DNA of 64,000 bases, taken from NCBI GenBank assembly GCA_016713035.1, contig JADJPW010000003.1:434001-498000 (forward strand), given 5' to 3'. The position numbers were made by a program, and so were the translations under genes. The notes under the pieces were generated by a model. That model ran no database searches. It saw only the letters and a program-made list of their open reading frames with translations, and was not told the origin of the DNA. Shown piece by piece: positions 35,063 to 44,837 of the stretch. This stretch comes from Verrucomicrobiaceae bacterium. GTDB taxonomy: Bacteria > Verrucomicrobiota > Verrucomicrobiia > Verrucomicrobiales > Verrucomicrobiaceae. Within the stretch, counting starts at the first letter, position 1. Every line of letters begins with the position of its first letter.

Positions 35063-35515
35063 TCACTTCCAGCCGATGATCATGGCGCAGGGCACGGCAG
35101 CAGCACCATCGACCTGGCGAATGGCGATGGCGTAGGTGCCTGTCTTCGCGGGTTTGTAGTAGAGCACGAGCCCCCAGCCCTCTTTCACGGGGAGCAGGTC
35201 GCCACCGGGCTTTCCTTCGAAATCGAGCACCGCAGCGGTGATTTTCGCCCCGGAGTCACGCGGCGCAGCGATGCAGAAAGCGTATTCATTGCCCTTAAAA
35301 AGCTGCATGCGCACAGCGCGGCCCATTTTTGCCTCCAGGGGGTTCTCCCAGCTTTCGGAGCGGAATTCGTAGCCCTCTTTCTCCTGCTGCGGCACCAGTT
35401 TCTCCGCGCTGGCTAGGGCTGGAGAAGCCTCAGCCGCCGTAGCGGGCATCGGAGCACCCAGGAGCAGGCACATTAAGAGGCAAAGGAGGAGGTGGGCAGG
35501 CAGGAAGGGGCGCAT
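35063..35515 (-). CDS. Hypothetical secreted protein
   Basis: 150 residues from the ATG at 35515, beginning with a clear signal peptide (HLLLCLLMCLLLGAPMPATA). The mature part has about 125 residues with beta-strand character (ITAAVLDFEGKPGG, WGLVLYYKPAKTGTYAIAIR), reminiscent of the C-terminal beta-sandwich seen in secreted peptidases, but too short to call. Function unknown. Confidence 0.75.
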   Translation of the reverse strand: MRPFLPAHLLLCLLMCLLLGAPMPATAAEASPALASAEKLVPQQEKEGYEFRSESWENPLEAKMGRAVRMQLFKGNEYAFCIAAPRDSGAKITAAVLDFEGKPGGDLLPVKEGWGLVLYYKPAKTGTYAIAIRQVDGAAAVPCAMIIGWK

Positions 35516-35653
35516 TGCGTGATGGCGCGGGGTCGGTGGCGCGGAATTCATCTTCTCACGCGAACACAGTCCTTGCATCACGAAAATCCCAAGATTCTGT
35601 CTCCTCGCCCGTCACTCACCCCGTACGAGCCTCGTAAAAAAAGAATCCCACCC

Positions 35654-36358
35654 ATGGCCGCTCTAGTCATTTACTCGGAGGACGACTCCATCCAGACCTA
35701 CCGCATTGAGAACGATCTCACCACCATCGGCAGACATCCAGAAAGCGACATCGTGCTGGACTCTGCTTCAGCCTCTGGCCGTCATGCGTCGATCAAAAAG
35801 AGCGGCAGCAACTGCTTCGTGAACGATCTCGGCTCTAGCAACGGCACCCGTGTCAATGGCGCGGATGTCGAGGAGGCGCTGCTGCGCAATGGGGACCGTG
35901 TATCCTTCGGTGACGTGCAGTGTCTCTACTATACTGGCGAGCCCCCATCCTCCGCCGAGCTGAAAAAGGCCGTCGCACCGGCCACAGCCGTGCCAGTGCC
36001 TGCAAACAATGCACCTCTGCCAGCCCCCACCGTTATGGCGGCTGAAAAACCCTCAGAGCTACCACGTGCCTCTGCCCGCCCAGCTCTGAGTCCCGTACGC
36101 CGTGCCTATAGTCGCAATGCGCCCTCGGATTATCCTGATGATGCCGGCGGCGGATGCATGAATGCGGCCATCGTGATCGGCCTCTTCATCGTCGCCTTCA
36201 TCGTCGGTCTTTCTCTGCGCCACAGCCGTGAGATGAATGGAAATTTCATCAACGACTTCATGGCCAAGCTCACGGAAAAAGTGCCCACCGTGAAATTCGA
36301 GCGCAAAGAAGACGAGAAAAAAGGCGAGGCAAAAGATAGCGACGGCGAGATGAAATAA
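35654..36358 (+). CDS. FHA-domain protein with C-terminal membrane helix
   Basis: About 234 residues. FHA domain at 1-95: TTIGRHPESDIVLD, SGRHASIKKS, and DLGSSNGTRVNG carry the conserved GR, S-x2-H and SNG residues that bind phosphothreonine. A proline/alanine-rich linker follows (about 100-150), then a single helix (MNAAIVIGLFIVAFIVGLSL) and a charged tail (EDEKKGEAKDSDGE). It is probably a signalling adaptor held at the membrane. No kinase gene is adjacent. Confidence 0.88.
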   Translation: MAALVIYSEDDSIQTYRIENDLTTIGRHPESDIVLDSASASGRHASIKKSGSNCFVNDLGSSNGTRVNGADVEEALLRNGDRVSFGDVQCLYYTGEPPSSAELKKAVAPATAVPVPANNAPLPAPTVMAAEKPSELPRASARPALSPVRRAYSRNAPSDYPDDAGGGCMNAAIVIGLFIVAFIVGLSLRHSREMNGNFINDFMAKLTEKVPTVKFERKEDEKKGEAKDSDGEMK

Positions 36359-36391
36359 CCGCACCCACTCGGGGCGCTACCCATCACCCGC

Positions 36392-37270
36392 TCACACAGG
36401 CCTCGCGACCACGATGCCTGCATGCGCCTGGATACCTGCTAAATACTCATGCAGTGGCTTATCCACGATCACACGCTTTGCCGTGAGAGATGCGTGCATG
36501 AAGCGGCAGGCACCATCCGCCGTGTGCAGCGCCAGCCCCACATGCGAGCAAAAAACATGCTGCCGGTGCGTGACGATACCGATGATGTCCCCACTCTGGA
36601 TGCGCCCCTCACACGCGGCCACCTGCTCTTTGCGGATGTAGTGAAAGGGCACCTTCTCCAGCCTACGCTCGATCTGATTGAGCGCTGGGATGAGGGCGGG
36701 GCTCGCACGCAGGTAGCGGTAGATTTTCGGCTCCAGAGACATCTCATCATTCGTGCGGCCCGTCATCCGTGTCACAGGACCGATTTTGCCGGTGATGTAT
36801 TTGATGTTCCCGCGTGCCGCATTGTCGGTGAACCACTCATCCAGGTAGTGAATGCGGTCCAGATAGCCCCCACGGCATACACCACCGCGATACCGCGTCC
36901 ACTCGATCTGCCGCAGCAGATCAGAGGGTGAGTAAGATGGCTGCGGCGTGGCGATCATCCGCGCCAGACCCAATGCGGTCTCAAAAAACGTCCAGCAGTC
37001 CAGCCCATTAAAATTCACACTCGGTGACTCCACGCGGTCGTCGATCTCCAGCGTCCACGCTACATACCGGGTGCCGCGCAATGCTTGGCCAAACAGCGCC
37101 ACACGCTGCCCCATCGGCTGCGCACGCCAGTTTCCGGCCAGCGCCAGCCTCACCACCGCATCGAACTTCTCCCGCCCGATGAATGTCCTCTTCTGCGATA
37201 AAAATTCAGCCGCTGACAAGGAAGGAAGCGCCGACATTGGCAGCATGCTGAGGAAGTGACGTCGATTCAT
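36392..37270 (-). CDS. DUF1460 (N-acetylmuramoyl-L-alanine amidase-like, NlpC/P60 fold) protein
   Basis: 292 residues. RR-type export signal (MNRRHFLSMLPMSALPSLSA). DUF1460 blocks: NFNGLDCWTFFETALGLARM with the candidate nucleophile Cys, RGGVCRGGYLDRIHYLDEW, RTNDEMSLEPKIYRYL, and IQSGDIIGIVTHRQ with SHVGLALH holding the His. Members resemble peptidoglycan amidases or peptidases; the substrate is not proven by sequence. It probably acts in the periplasm. Confidence 0.87.
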   Translation of the reverse strand: MNRRHFLSMLPMSALPSLSAAEFLSQKRTFIGREKFDAVVRLALAGNWRAQPMGQRVALFGQALRGTRYVAWTLEIDDRVESPSVNFNGLDCWTFFETALGLARMIATPQPSYSPSDLLRQIEWTRYRGGVCRGGYLDRIHYLDEWFTDNAARGNIKYITGKIGPVTRMTGRTNDEMSLEPKIYRYLRASPALIPALNQIERRLEKVPFHYIRKEQVAACEGRIQSGDIIGIVTHRQHVFCSHVGLALHTADGACRFMHASLTAKRVIVDKPLHEYLAGIQAHAGIVVARPV

Positions 37271-37291
37271 AAGAAGAGAACATTACAGGCA

Positions 37292-37942
37292 CTAATAGGC
37301 CGCTGTGAGTTTACGATTGGACGCTGCCGCAGGGTCGATCACCTGCCCCTCCACCGAGCTATCATACCAATCCGCATTTTCATCGTAGCCAAACTGCCGC
37401 GGCAGCTCATCACACAATAAACGGAGTCGCTCATCGAGCTCTGCTAGGAAGGCCGCCACTCCAGCCGCAAGACTCCCACTCCGTGCAGCTCCCGCAAATT
37501 CATTCAGGCAGAGCTGGAGAGCCTCCAGCGAGACGAATGGCTCCAGTCCATAGCCCACGATCGCCGCCGCACGCGATGTCGCCGGATCGATCAGCAGCAT
37601 CACATGGTGATTGGCACCGCCTTTATCCACCGGGCTACAGAGCCCACCTCGATTGAAAAGCCAGAACGCATACACCCCCACAGACACCTGCTGCGGCACA
37701 TTCATGAAGATGACCGACGCATGCAGCAGCGGATGCCGCCGCTCGATCTCCGTGATGCAGTGCTCCACTTTTTTGCGTGCGAGAAAGGTCAGTGCACCTT
37801 GCGTGTCGGTGATCGGCTTTTGCAGATTCGGCGGGATGCCCAGCAGCTTATCCACCGCATCCAGCGACAGGCCGCACTGCTGACAGGCAGCGTCATGTTC
37901 GGATAAAAGTATTTGGCAGGCGGGGCAGCGCACACGCAGCAT
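37292..37942 (-). CDS. Zinc-ribbon plus TPM-domain protein
   Basis: 216 residues. The first 25 are a zinc ribbon (RCPACQILLSEHDAACQQCG; CxxC...CxxC). Residues about 50-180 follow the TPM_phosphatase pattern: KVEHCITEIERRHPLLHASVI, VGVYAFWLFNRGGLC, HHVMLLIDPATSRAAAIVGYGLEP. TPM proteins in plants aid photosystem repair and many bacterial ones are membrane-linked; this one has no helix. Role unknown. Confidence 0.72.
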   Translation of the reverse strand: MLRVRCPACQILLSEHDAACQQCGLSLDAVDKLLGIPPNLQKPITDTQGALTFLARKKVEHCITEIERRHPLLHASVIFMNVPQQVSVGVYAFWLFNRGGLCSPVDKGGANHHVMLLIDPATSRAAAIVGYGLEPFVSLEALQLCLNEFAGAARSGSLAAGVAAFLAELDERLRLLCDELPRQFGYDENADWYDSSVEGQVIDPAAASNRKLTAAY

Positions 37943-38016
37943 AGCGCCGCCTCCAGCCCATGCGCAACCGTGCTCTGCGAGGAAGATGCAGCTCGTGGCG
38001 ACGTTTTTGCTTTTTC

Positions 38017-38870
38017 ATGAAATCTGCCCTTCTCCGCGTCATCAGCCTGAGCACCCTTTTTGCCCTTGGAGCCGATTTACCTGCCCAGACGGCCCCGCAG
38101 CCCACCAGCACCAAAAAAGTCGCAAAGCCCATCCTTATCCCGCCAGACATCAATGGGCTCAAAACCATCATCCCACCACCTGCGAGCACCAAACCGCTCC
38201 AAATCGGCATTTTTGACGGCGCAGGAGCCCCCAGGGACGGCATCGACAACGTCATCCGCGTACTCAAGACACTGCCGCAGGCCCAGATCACCCTCATTAG
38301 ATGGGAAAAGCCGACTTGAAGCCCTACCACGTCATCATCTTTTCCGGCGGCAGTGGCTCGCAGCAGTCCAAAAGCATCGGCGAAGCCGGTCTGCACAATG
38401 TCCGCGAGTACGTCCGCGCAGGCGGTGGCTACTGTGGGATCTGCGCTGGGGCATACCTCGCCTGCTCAGGCTTTTCCTGGGGCCTCGGCATCCTCAATGC
38501 CAATACCGTCTCGAATAAATGGAAAAGGGGCGGTGGTTTCATGGACATCGAGCTCACCGTCGATGGAAAGCCACTCCTCGGGGATGTGAATGGCACCTTC
38601 AAAGTCCGCTACAACAACGGCCCCATCATCAAACCAGGCACCCGTGCCGACATCCCCGCCTACTGCCCCATCGCCCTCTTTCGCAGTGAGATCGCAGAGA
38701 ACGGCTCACCCGCCGGATTGATGATCCACAGCCCCTCGCACGCCATCGGCACCTTTGGCAAAGGCCGTGTCTTCATCTCCAGCCCACACCCAGAGAATAC
38801 CCCCGGCCTGGAGCACTTCATCCCCCGTGGCGTCCTCTGGGTAGCCCGGGCCCTGCCTGAAGGGGAATAA
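38017..38870 (+). CDS. Secreted BPL_N/type 1 glutamine amidotransferase-like protein, frameshifted
   Basis: About 284 residues after correcting one base. The ATG at 38017 starts a signal peptide (SALLRVISLSTLFALGADLPA), then PLQIGIFDGAGAPRDGID. The frame breaks in the A4 run at 38306-38309: with five A bases TLIRWEKADLKPYHVIIF joins smoothly. Then FSGGSGSQQS, GGGYCGICAGAYLACSG with the nucleophile Cys, and SPHPENTPGLEHF. The fold is the BPL_N amidotransferase class. As it stands the gene gives an N-terminal fragment and an ATG-started C-terminal piece from 38301. Confidence 0.82.
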
Positions 38871-38924
38871 TCCGCACTGGCTCCGAGCCAGAAGCGCCTT
38901 TCCTTCCACGCGTTCTAGGTCACT

Positions 38925-40208
38925 ATGGCCGCTTTTTTGTCCCGCACCATGTCCGTAAACCTCGCCTCAAAGCCCCATCCGCATGTGCGGAGGAACTTCG
39001 TGTGCCATTGCCTAGAGGGCGGATTCTACATGGGCGGCGTGGCCTTTCTCCAGCCAGAGACGGTGATGCCAAAGATGGTCGAGTCCCTGCATGGCGGCGC
39101 TTTGATCATCTCCATCATGCCAGCCATCCTCGCGGCCACCTTCGCCTTTGCGGGGCTCTTCGTTTCACCACGCGTGGAGCGGCTGCATCGCTTTAAGCCC
39201 TGGGTCATGACCTTTGGCTTGCTGCAAAGACTGCCCTACCTCATCGCGGGTCTCGTCCTCTGGCAGGCAGATCATTTACCAGGCTGGCTGCTACCCGTCG
39301 TGGTGCTCACGCCGGTGATGAGTGGCCTCATCGGCGGCATCGGCGTCGTCGCATGGATGGAGATGGTCACACGCATGATCCCAGAGCGCATCCGCGCAGC
39401 AGGCTGGGCCGCACGCTACATCATGCAGGCCGTCATCGGTATGGGTGCAGGTGCCGTGATCCATCAGGTGCTCACGCATCTACCAGGGCACCGGGGCTAT
39501 GCCGTGCTGCACTTCATTGCCTTCGGCTTCCTACTTCTATCCTGGATCTCGCAGTTACCCATGAAGGAAGCTGCGCACATCATGCCCACACACCCTCCGC
39601 AGCCCTACTGGAGCTACCTGCGGGGCATGCCCGCCATGCTCGCATCACAGCCCCATTTGCTAAAGCTCATCGCCACGCGATTCACCGGCATGGGTTATCT
39701 CATGCTCGTCTCTTTCCTCACCCTGCATGCCCTGCACGTCACTGGCAGCGCGGAGGCAGAGGTAGGCCGCTTTGTATCGCTGCAAAACGTCGGCACCATC
39801 CTCGGCAGCCTCACCGCAGCGTGGCTCGGCTATCACAGTGGCGGGAGGGTCCTCCTCATCGCCTCTCGCGTGCTCTGCATCCTCGTTTGTGCATGGTCAT
39901 GCTTCACCCACAGCTTTACCGGCTTCATGGCCGTGTACTTTGTCTTTGGATTCGGCCTTTTCCTCGACCGCGTGGGTGACCTCACCCTCACAGCGGAGCT
40001 TTGTCCCCTGGAGCGCCGCTCCACCTACCAGGCGGCGCTGGGTTTTTGCAATGTGTGGGCTCTCCTACTCGCCACGCTGCTTGGCGGCTTCCTTTACCGT
40101 AGCACCGCATCGTTCCAGAGTGTCGCCGCACTTGCAGGCTGCTTTGCCACTGTCTCCATCATCATCCTGCTGCGCATCCCAGAGCCGCGCCGCGTCACCA
40201 CTGGCTAA
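38925..40208 (+). CDS. MFS transporter
   Basis: 427 residues with about 12 hydrophobic segments. Examples are LIISIMPAILAATFAFAGLF, LLPVVVLTPVMSGLIGGIGV, YIMQAVIGMGAGAVI, and a second half beginning LIATRFTGMGYLMLVSFLTL. VEMV-like MVTRMIPERIRAAGWAARY sits in the first half as the loop motif. No substrate-specific motif is recognised. The start could also be the ATG at 38949. Confidence 0.85.
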   Translation: MAAFLSRTMSVNLASKPHPHVRRNFVCHCLEGGFYMGGVAFLQPETVMPKMVESLHGGALIISIMPAILAATFAFAGLFVSPRVERLHRFKPWVMTFGLLQRLPYLIAGLVLWQADHLPGWLLPVVVLTPVMSGLIGGIGVVAWMEMVTRMIPERIRAAGWAARYIMQAVIGMGAGAVIHQVLTHLPGHRGYAVLHFIAFGFLLLSWISQLPMKEAAHIMPTHPPQPYWSYLRGMPAMLASQPHLLKLIATRFTGMGYLMLVSFLTLHALHVTGSAEAEVGRFVSLQNVGTILGSLTAAWLGYHSGGRVLLIASRVLCILVCAWSCFTHSFTGFMAVYFVFGFGLFLDRVGDLTLTAELCPLERRSTYQAALGFCNVWALLLATLLGGFLYRSTASFQSVAALAGCFATVSIIILLRIPEPRRVTTG

Positions 40209-40232
40209 AAACGCCCCACTCTCACTCCTCCT

Positions 40233-40670
40233 ATGTCCACAAAGCCCGATCCAGCCTCCCTGCCTTGCAGCCCCCTCGTAGAAACCTCTGGGTTGAAGTA
40301 CTTCCCCCGCATGCTCGGCAAAATCCGCCTCCACGCCCAGGGCCTGCTGTGGGAGGACCTGCACGCCAATCTCGGCAAGGGCAGCGACGGAGCCCTAGTC
40401 AGCTTTCTCCACATCGACTACGATACCCTGAAGGCACGCACTCTCCAAGGCGGCAGCGATGAGGAGATCCTAGGCTGGTGCCAGCAGCAGAGCCGCCCGC
40501 TCAACGACACCGACAAACTCGTCTGGAATCACTACGTCACCACGCTCGGCTTCAACGACCACATCACCGCCATCCTCGCCAAGCGTAAAGCCGATGGAGG
40601 CCTCGCCGATCGACATGACATCCAGACCATCGCCCACTACATCGACGTGGACGAAGGGCGGCTGCCATGA
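40233..40670 (+). CDS. DUF5069 protein
   Basis: 145 residues. DUF5069 features: SGLKYFPRMLGKIRLHAQGLL near the start, LHIDYDTLKART, GGSDEEILGWCQQQSRP, and NDHITAILAKRKADGG. Known only as a conserved domain in Planctomycetes, Verrucomicrobia and Proteobacteria. It begins 24 bp after the MFS stop, so they may be cotranscribed. Cytosolic, function unknown. Confidence 0.82.
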   Translation: MSTKPDPASLPCSPLVETSGLKYFPRMLGKIRLHAQGLLWEDLHANLGKGSDGALVSFLHIDYDTLKARTLQGGSDEEILGWCQQQSRPLNDTDKLVWNHYVTTLGFNDHITAILAKRKADGGLADRHDIQTIAHYIDVDEGRLP

Positions 40671-40720
40671 GCACAATCTACACGTCATAAATGGCTATTT
40701 TGCTCCGTTTCATCCCTGTG

Positions 40721-43700
40721 ATGAAGCCCCCCTTCCTCTTTCTACTTCTCGAACCACTGCCTGCGCCGTCGATTTTAATCGCGACGTGCGTCCCGTGCTC
40801 GCCCAGCAGTGCTTCACCTGCCACGGCATGGACGACCACGGTCGCAAAGGCAAACTGCGCCTCGATTTGCCCGACTCCGCCCACGGCGCAGGCAAATCTG
40901 GCGAGATCGCCATCGTCCCCGGCAAACCAGACGCCAGCGAGGTCATCAAGCGCATCCTCTCCACCGACGAAGACGAGGTCATGCCGCCGCCGCATACGAA
41001 GAAGGTCATGTCCGAGAAGGATAAAGCCACGCTCAAAGCCTGGATCGCCGAAGGGGCGAAGTATGAGGCGCACTGGGCCTATCAAATTCCTGATTCGAGA
41101 GTCCTGATTCCTGATTCAGTGCATCCAATCGATCACTTTGTCCGAGAAAGGCTGACGAAGGAAGGATTGAAGCCTTCGCCGGAGGCGGATGCCTACACCC
41201 TCGTCCGCCGCGTCTATCTCGATCTGATCGGCCTTCCACCGACACCTAGTGAGGCGGATGCGTTTGTGAATGCGGTAAAGAATCAGGATTCAGAAATCAG
41301 AAATCAGGAATATGCGAAGCTCGTCGATACCCTTTTAAACTCTCCAGCCTACGGCGAGCGCTGGGCCCGCCGCTGGCTCGATCTCGCCCGCTACGCGGAC
41401 ACGAACGGCTTCGAAAAAGACCGCCCTCGCCAAATCTGGCCTTACCGCGATTGGGTGGTGAAGGCGCTTAACGCAGACATGCCCTTCGACCAATTCAGCA
41501 TCAAGCAACTCGCCGGAGACATGCTACCCAATGCCACGCCGGATGACATCATCGCCACCGGCTTTCATCGGAACACGATGCTCAATGAAGAAGGCGGCAT
41601 CGACCCGAACGAATATCGTTTTTACGCCATGGTGGACCGCGTCGGCGTCACTGGCACCGCATGGATGGGCCTCACACTGAACTGCTGCCAGTGCCACACG
41701 CACAAATACGATCCCATCCTCCACACCGACTATTACAGCGTCATGGCGCTGCTGAACAACGCCGACGAGCCGACTTACCACATACCCACGCCGGACATCG
41801 AAAAGCAGCAAAAAGCCCACGCCGAGCGCATCGCGAAGCTGGAGGCCGATTTGCCGAAAAAGTTCCCCGGTGGCGACGCGGCACTGCAAAGCCGTTTTGC
41901 CGGCTGGATCGAAGGTGAGTCCAAAAAAGCCTCCAACTGGCAAATCATCCGCCCCACGGCCATGAAGACCACCATGCCGCATCTCGAGCAGTTGAGCGAT
42001 GGCTTCATCCTCGGCAGCGGCGACATCTCGAAGAGCGATGTCTATGATTTGAGCCTCAAAGCGCCGATCAAAGGCGTCACCGCCATCAAACTCGAGGTCG
42101 CGAGCCATCCTAGCCTGCCGAATGACGGCCCAGGCCTCACTTACTACGAAGGCCCCCTCGGTGGCTTCTTCCTCAGTGAGCTGCAAGCCTTCCAAAACGG
42201 CCAGCGAGTGCCCATCGCCCACGCCGAGGCCACCAACGAGGAAGAGGAGGACAAGATCAACGACGCTGCCACCGCCGCGAAGGCGACGAAAAAAGCCGCA
42301 CGCAAAGCCGCCGCGAAAAAGACCAACAACGCCATGGCCACGCTCGACGCCGAGATGTCCAGCGGCTGGCAGGTGCTCGGCGGATACGGCCAAAGCCACG
42401 CAGCCGTGTTTCATTTCGAAAAACCCATCGATCTGACGAACGGCTTCGATTTGAAGATGCTCTTCGAAAAGCACTTCGCCTGCCCGCTCGGCCACTTCCG
42501 CCTCTCCGTGACCACCAGCGATCACGTCGAGGCCACTGGGCATCCGTTTGAAGTCGAAAATGCCCTCGCCACCGGCGATCAAACGAAGCGCGATACCTTG
42601 ATGCGCGAGTTCCTCGTCACCGCGCCCGAAATGAAACAAGCCGCCGCTCCCTTGCTCGCCGCACGTCGCCAGATGCCTCGCGGCCGGCCCACGCTCGCGA
42701 TGAAGGAACGCCCCGCCTCCAATCCGCGCCCCACGAACCGCTACCATCGTGGCGAATACCTCCAGCCGAAGGAAACCGTCCCGCCCGCCGTGCCCGCCTT
42801 CCTGCCTTCCTTGCCGAAAGATGCTCCCGCGAGCCGTCTCACCTTCGCGAAGTGGCTTTTCGCCCCTGAAAACCCGCTCACCGCTCGCGTGACGGTCAAT
42901 CGCCAGTGGCAGGCCTTCTTTGGCCGTGGCCTCGTGAAGAGCCTGGAGGATTTTGGCTATCAAAGCGAGCCCCCGAGCCATCCTGAGCTGCTCGACTGGC
43001 TCGCGGTGCAGTTCGTCAAAGACGGCTGGAGCATGAAGAAGCTGCACAAACTCATCGTAATGTCACAAACCTACCGGCAGGCCTCTCGAATTCCTGATTC
43101 AGATCCGCTTGCAAAAACGAATCAGGAATCAGGAATCCAAAATCAGGAATCCCTTCTCACCCACGCCCCTCGCTTCCGCCTCGATGCCGAAATCATCCGC
43201 GACTCCGCGCTCAAAGCCGCGGGCGTGCTTTCCCTGAAAATGGGCGGCCCGGGCGTCTATCCGCCGCAGCCAGCTAGCGTCACCACCGAAGGCACCTACG
43301 GCAAGGTCGAGTGGAAGACCAGCGACGGCGAGGACCGCTACCGCCGCAGCCTCTACACCTTCACGAAGCGCACCGCGCCCTTCGCCATGGCCACCACCTT
43401 CGACGCGCCCACCGGCGAGGCCTGCCTCGCCCGTCGCGATGTCTCCAACAGCCCGCTGCAAGCTCTCACGCTCCTCAACGACCAAATGTTCATGGAAGCC
43501 GACCAAGCCATGGCCAAAGCCGTCATCGCCGCCTCCCCCGACGACGACACCCGCCTCACCCACACCTTCCGCCGCTGCCTCACCCGCCCACCCGCCGCCG
43601 ATGAGCTGACGATGCTCAAAACCTTTCTCCAAAAGCAACGCGCCCAAAAACTCGACGGCGAAGCCCTGTGGACCTCCGTGTGCCGTACGGTGCTGAATCT

Positions 43701-43725
43701 TGATGAGGCGATCACACACCCGTAA
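40721..43725 (+). CDS. PSD1-type protein (PSCyt1, DUF1549, DUF1553) with repeat inserts and a probable 5' frameshift
   Basis: About 1001 residues. The ATG at 40721 gives a hydrophobic leader (MKPPFLFLLLEPLPA), but the mature part AVDFNRDVRPVLAQQC is in the next frame, so a one-base loss near 40770 is likely. The haem motif is CFTCHG. DUF1549 shows LIGLPPTPSEADAF, YGERWARRWLDLARYADTNG and NEEGGIDPNEYRFYAMVDRV, and DUF1553 shows NPLTARVTVNRQWQAFFGRGLV, MSQTYRQAS and GEACLARRDVSNSPLQALTLL. Three AATCAGG-type heptamer arrays are translated in frame inside it. A Lys/Ala-rich stretch (AATAAKATKKAARKAAAKK) lies near residue 530. Its natural partner is the DUF1501 gene at 44838, now separated from it by a DUF1016 gene. 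Confidence 0.88.
41085..41119 (+). repeat. Heptamer array 1 in PSD1 (ATTCCTG words)
   Basis: Five near-heptamer words of the ATTCCTG type in 35 bp. Translated as the spacer IPDSRVLIPDS between the PSCyt1 and DUF1549 parts. Confidence 0.75.
41281..41311 (+). repeat. Heptamer array 2 in PSD1 (AATCAGG words)
   Basis: Four 7-bp units of the inverse word (AATCAGG, ATTCAGA, AATCAGA, AATCAGG) in 31 bp. Translated as NQDSEIRNQE within DUF1549, in a loop before the conserved LVDTLLNSPAYGERW. Opposite orientation to the array at 41085. Confidence 0.75.
43088..43152 (+). repeat. Heptamer array 3 in PSD1 (inverted pair)
   Basis: Left arm GAATTCCTGATTCAGA (43088-43103), right arm of AATCAGG and AATCCAA units (43119-43152), loop of 15 bases. 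It encodes IPDSDPLAKTNQESGIQNQ inside DUF1553, where family members have a short loop. Confidence 0.78.
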
Positions 43726-43736
43726 TCTCCGTGATC

Positions 43737-44819
43737 ATGGCAAAACGCGCCGCATCTCCCAAAAACAAGTCGAAGGCCAAGCAGCGTAAGCTTGAGCAGA
43801 CTTACTCGGTTGCAAATACGACACGTCAGCGATTCTTCGACGATGTGAGGAGCATTCTTCGGCAAGCTCGGCGGAAGGCCCATGCAGCAGTGAATTTTCT
43901 CATGGTGGAGACTTATTGGAAGATCGGCCAGCGCATCGTGGGGGAAGAGCAAGGAGGCAGTCGGCGTGCAAAGTATGGCAGTGATCTGATCAGCGATCTT
44001 GCACGACAACTGGGAGATTAGTTTGGCAGCGGGTTATCTGTGGCAAACCTCAAAAATTTTCGTCAGTTTTACCTCATCTATCCCGATTTTGGAAAAAGCT
44101 ACGCACTGCGTAGCGAATTGACCTGGACGCACTACCGACTGGTAATGCGCATCGAAAACGAGGCCGCCAGAAACTACTACATCCAGGAGGCGGCGGACCA
44201 TTCATGGAGCAGTCGTGAACTTGAGAGGCAGATTGCCTCGTTGAGCTACGAGCGCTTGTTGATGACTCCGAAGGCAAAAAAATCAAAAAAGCCAACACTG
44301 TCGCCCGCTCCACAGGAGTTGATCAAAGATCCGTATGTTTTGGAGTTTCTCGGGTTGCCCGAAAATAGCGGACGTGATGAGCGTGGGCTGGAAAAGGCCA
44401 TTGTGGACAGGCTGCGCGACTTCCTCATGGAGATGGGACGCGGCTTCTCATTCGTGGCCCGCCAGATGAGAGTGAGCACTGAGACCGGACACTTTCATAT
44501 CGACCTAGTCTTCTACAATTACCTGCTGAAGTGCTTCGTCCTGATCGATCTCAAGACACGAAAGCTCAAGCATGAAGACATCGGACTGATGGACATGTAT
44601 GTGCGTATGTTTGACGACCTCAAACGCGGCCCGGACGATAACCCGACGCTCGGGATCATCCTCTGCACGGACAAAGACGACACCATTGTGCGCTACTCAG
44701 TGCTCAGCGAAAGTCGGCGGCTCTTTGCCTCCAAATACCGGCTGGTGCTGCCAAGCGAGGAAGATCTGCGAGCCGAACTGGAGCGCCGCCACATTCTCAC
44801 TCTTCCAGAGAAACACTAA
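43737..44819 (+). pseudogene. DUF1016 (YhcG-type PD-(D/E)XK) nuclease with an in-frame TAG
   Basis: 360 codons. N-terminal half: SVANTTRQRFFDDVRSILRQ, VETYWKIGQRIVGEEQGG. TAG at 44019-44021 (codon 95, after LARQLGD) interrupts the frame; the next codons FGSGLSVANLKNFRQFYLIY continue the family sequence in the same frame, so GAG to TAG is likely. The C-terminal nuclease core has GFSFVARQMRVSTETGHFHI, then DLVFYNYLLKCFVLIDLKT with the D...DxK residues. DUF1016 proteins occur in defence and mobile regions. It sits between the PSD1 gene and its DUF1501 partner. Confidence 0.88.
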
Positions 44820-44837
44820 CCAGACTATTTCCCCCTC

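Noticed and set aside
41524..43047. 507-codon minus-strand frame
   Set aside because: Antisense shadow of the PSD1 gene; no domain, codon-bias artefact of GC-rich DNA.
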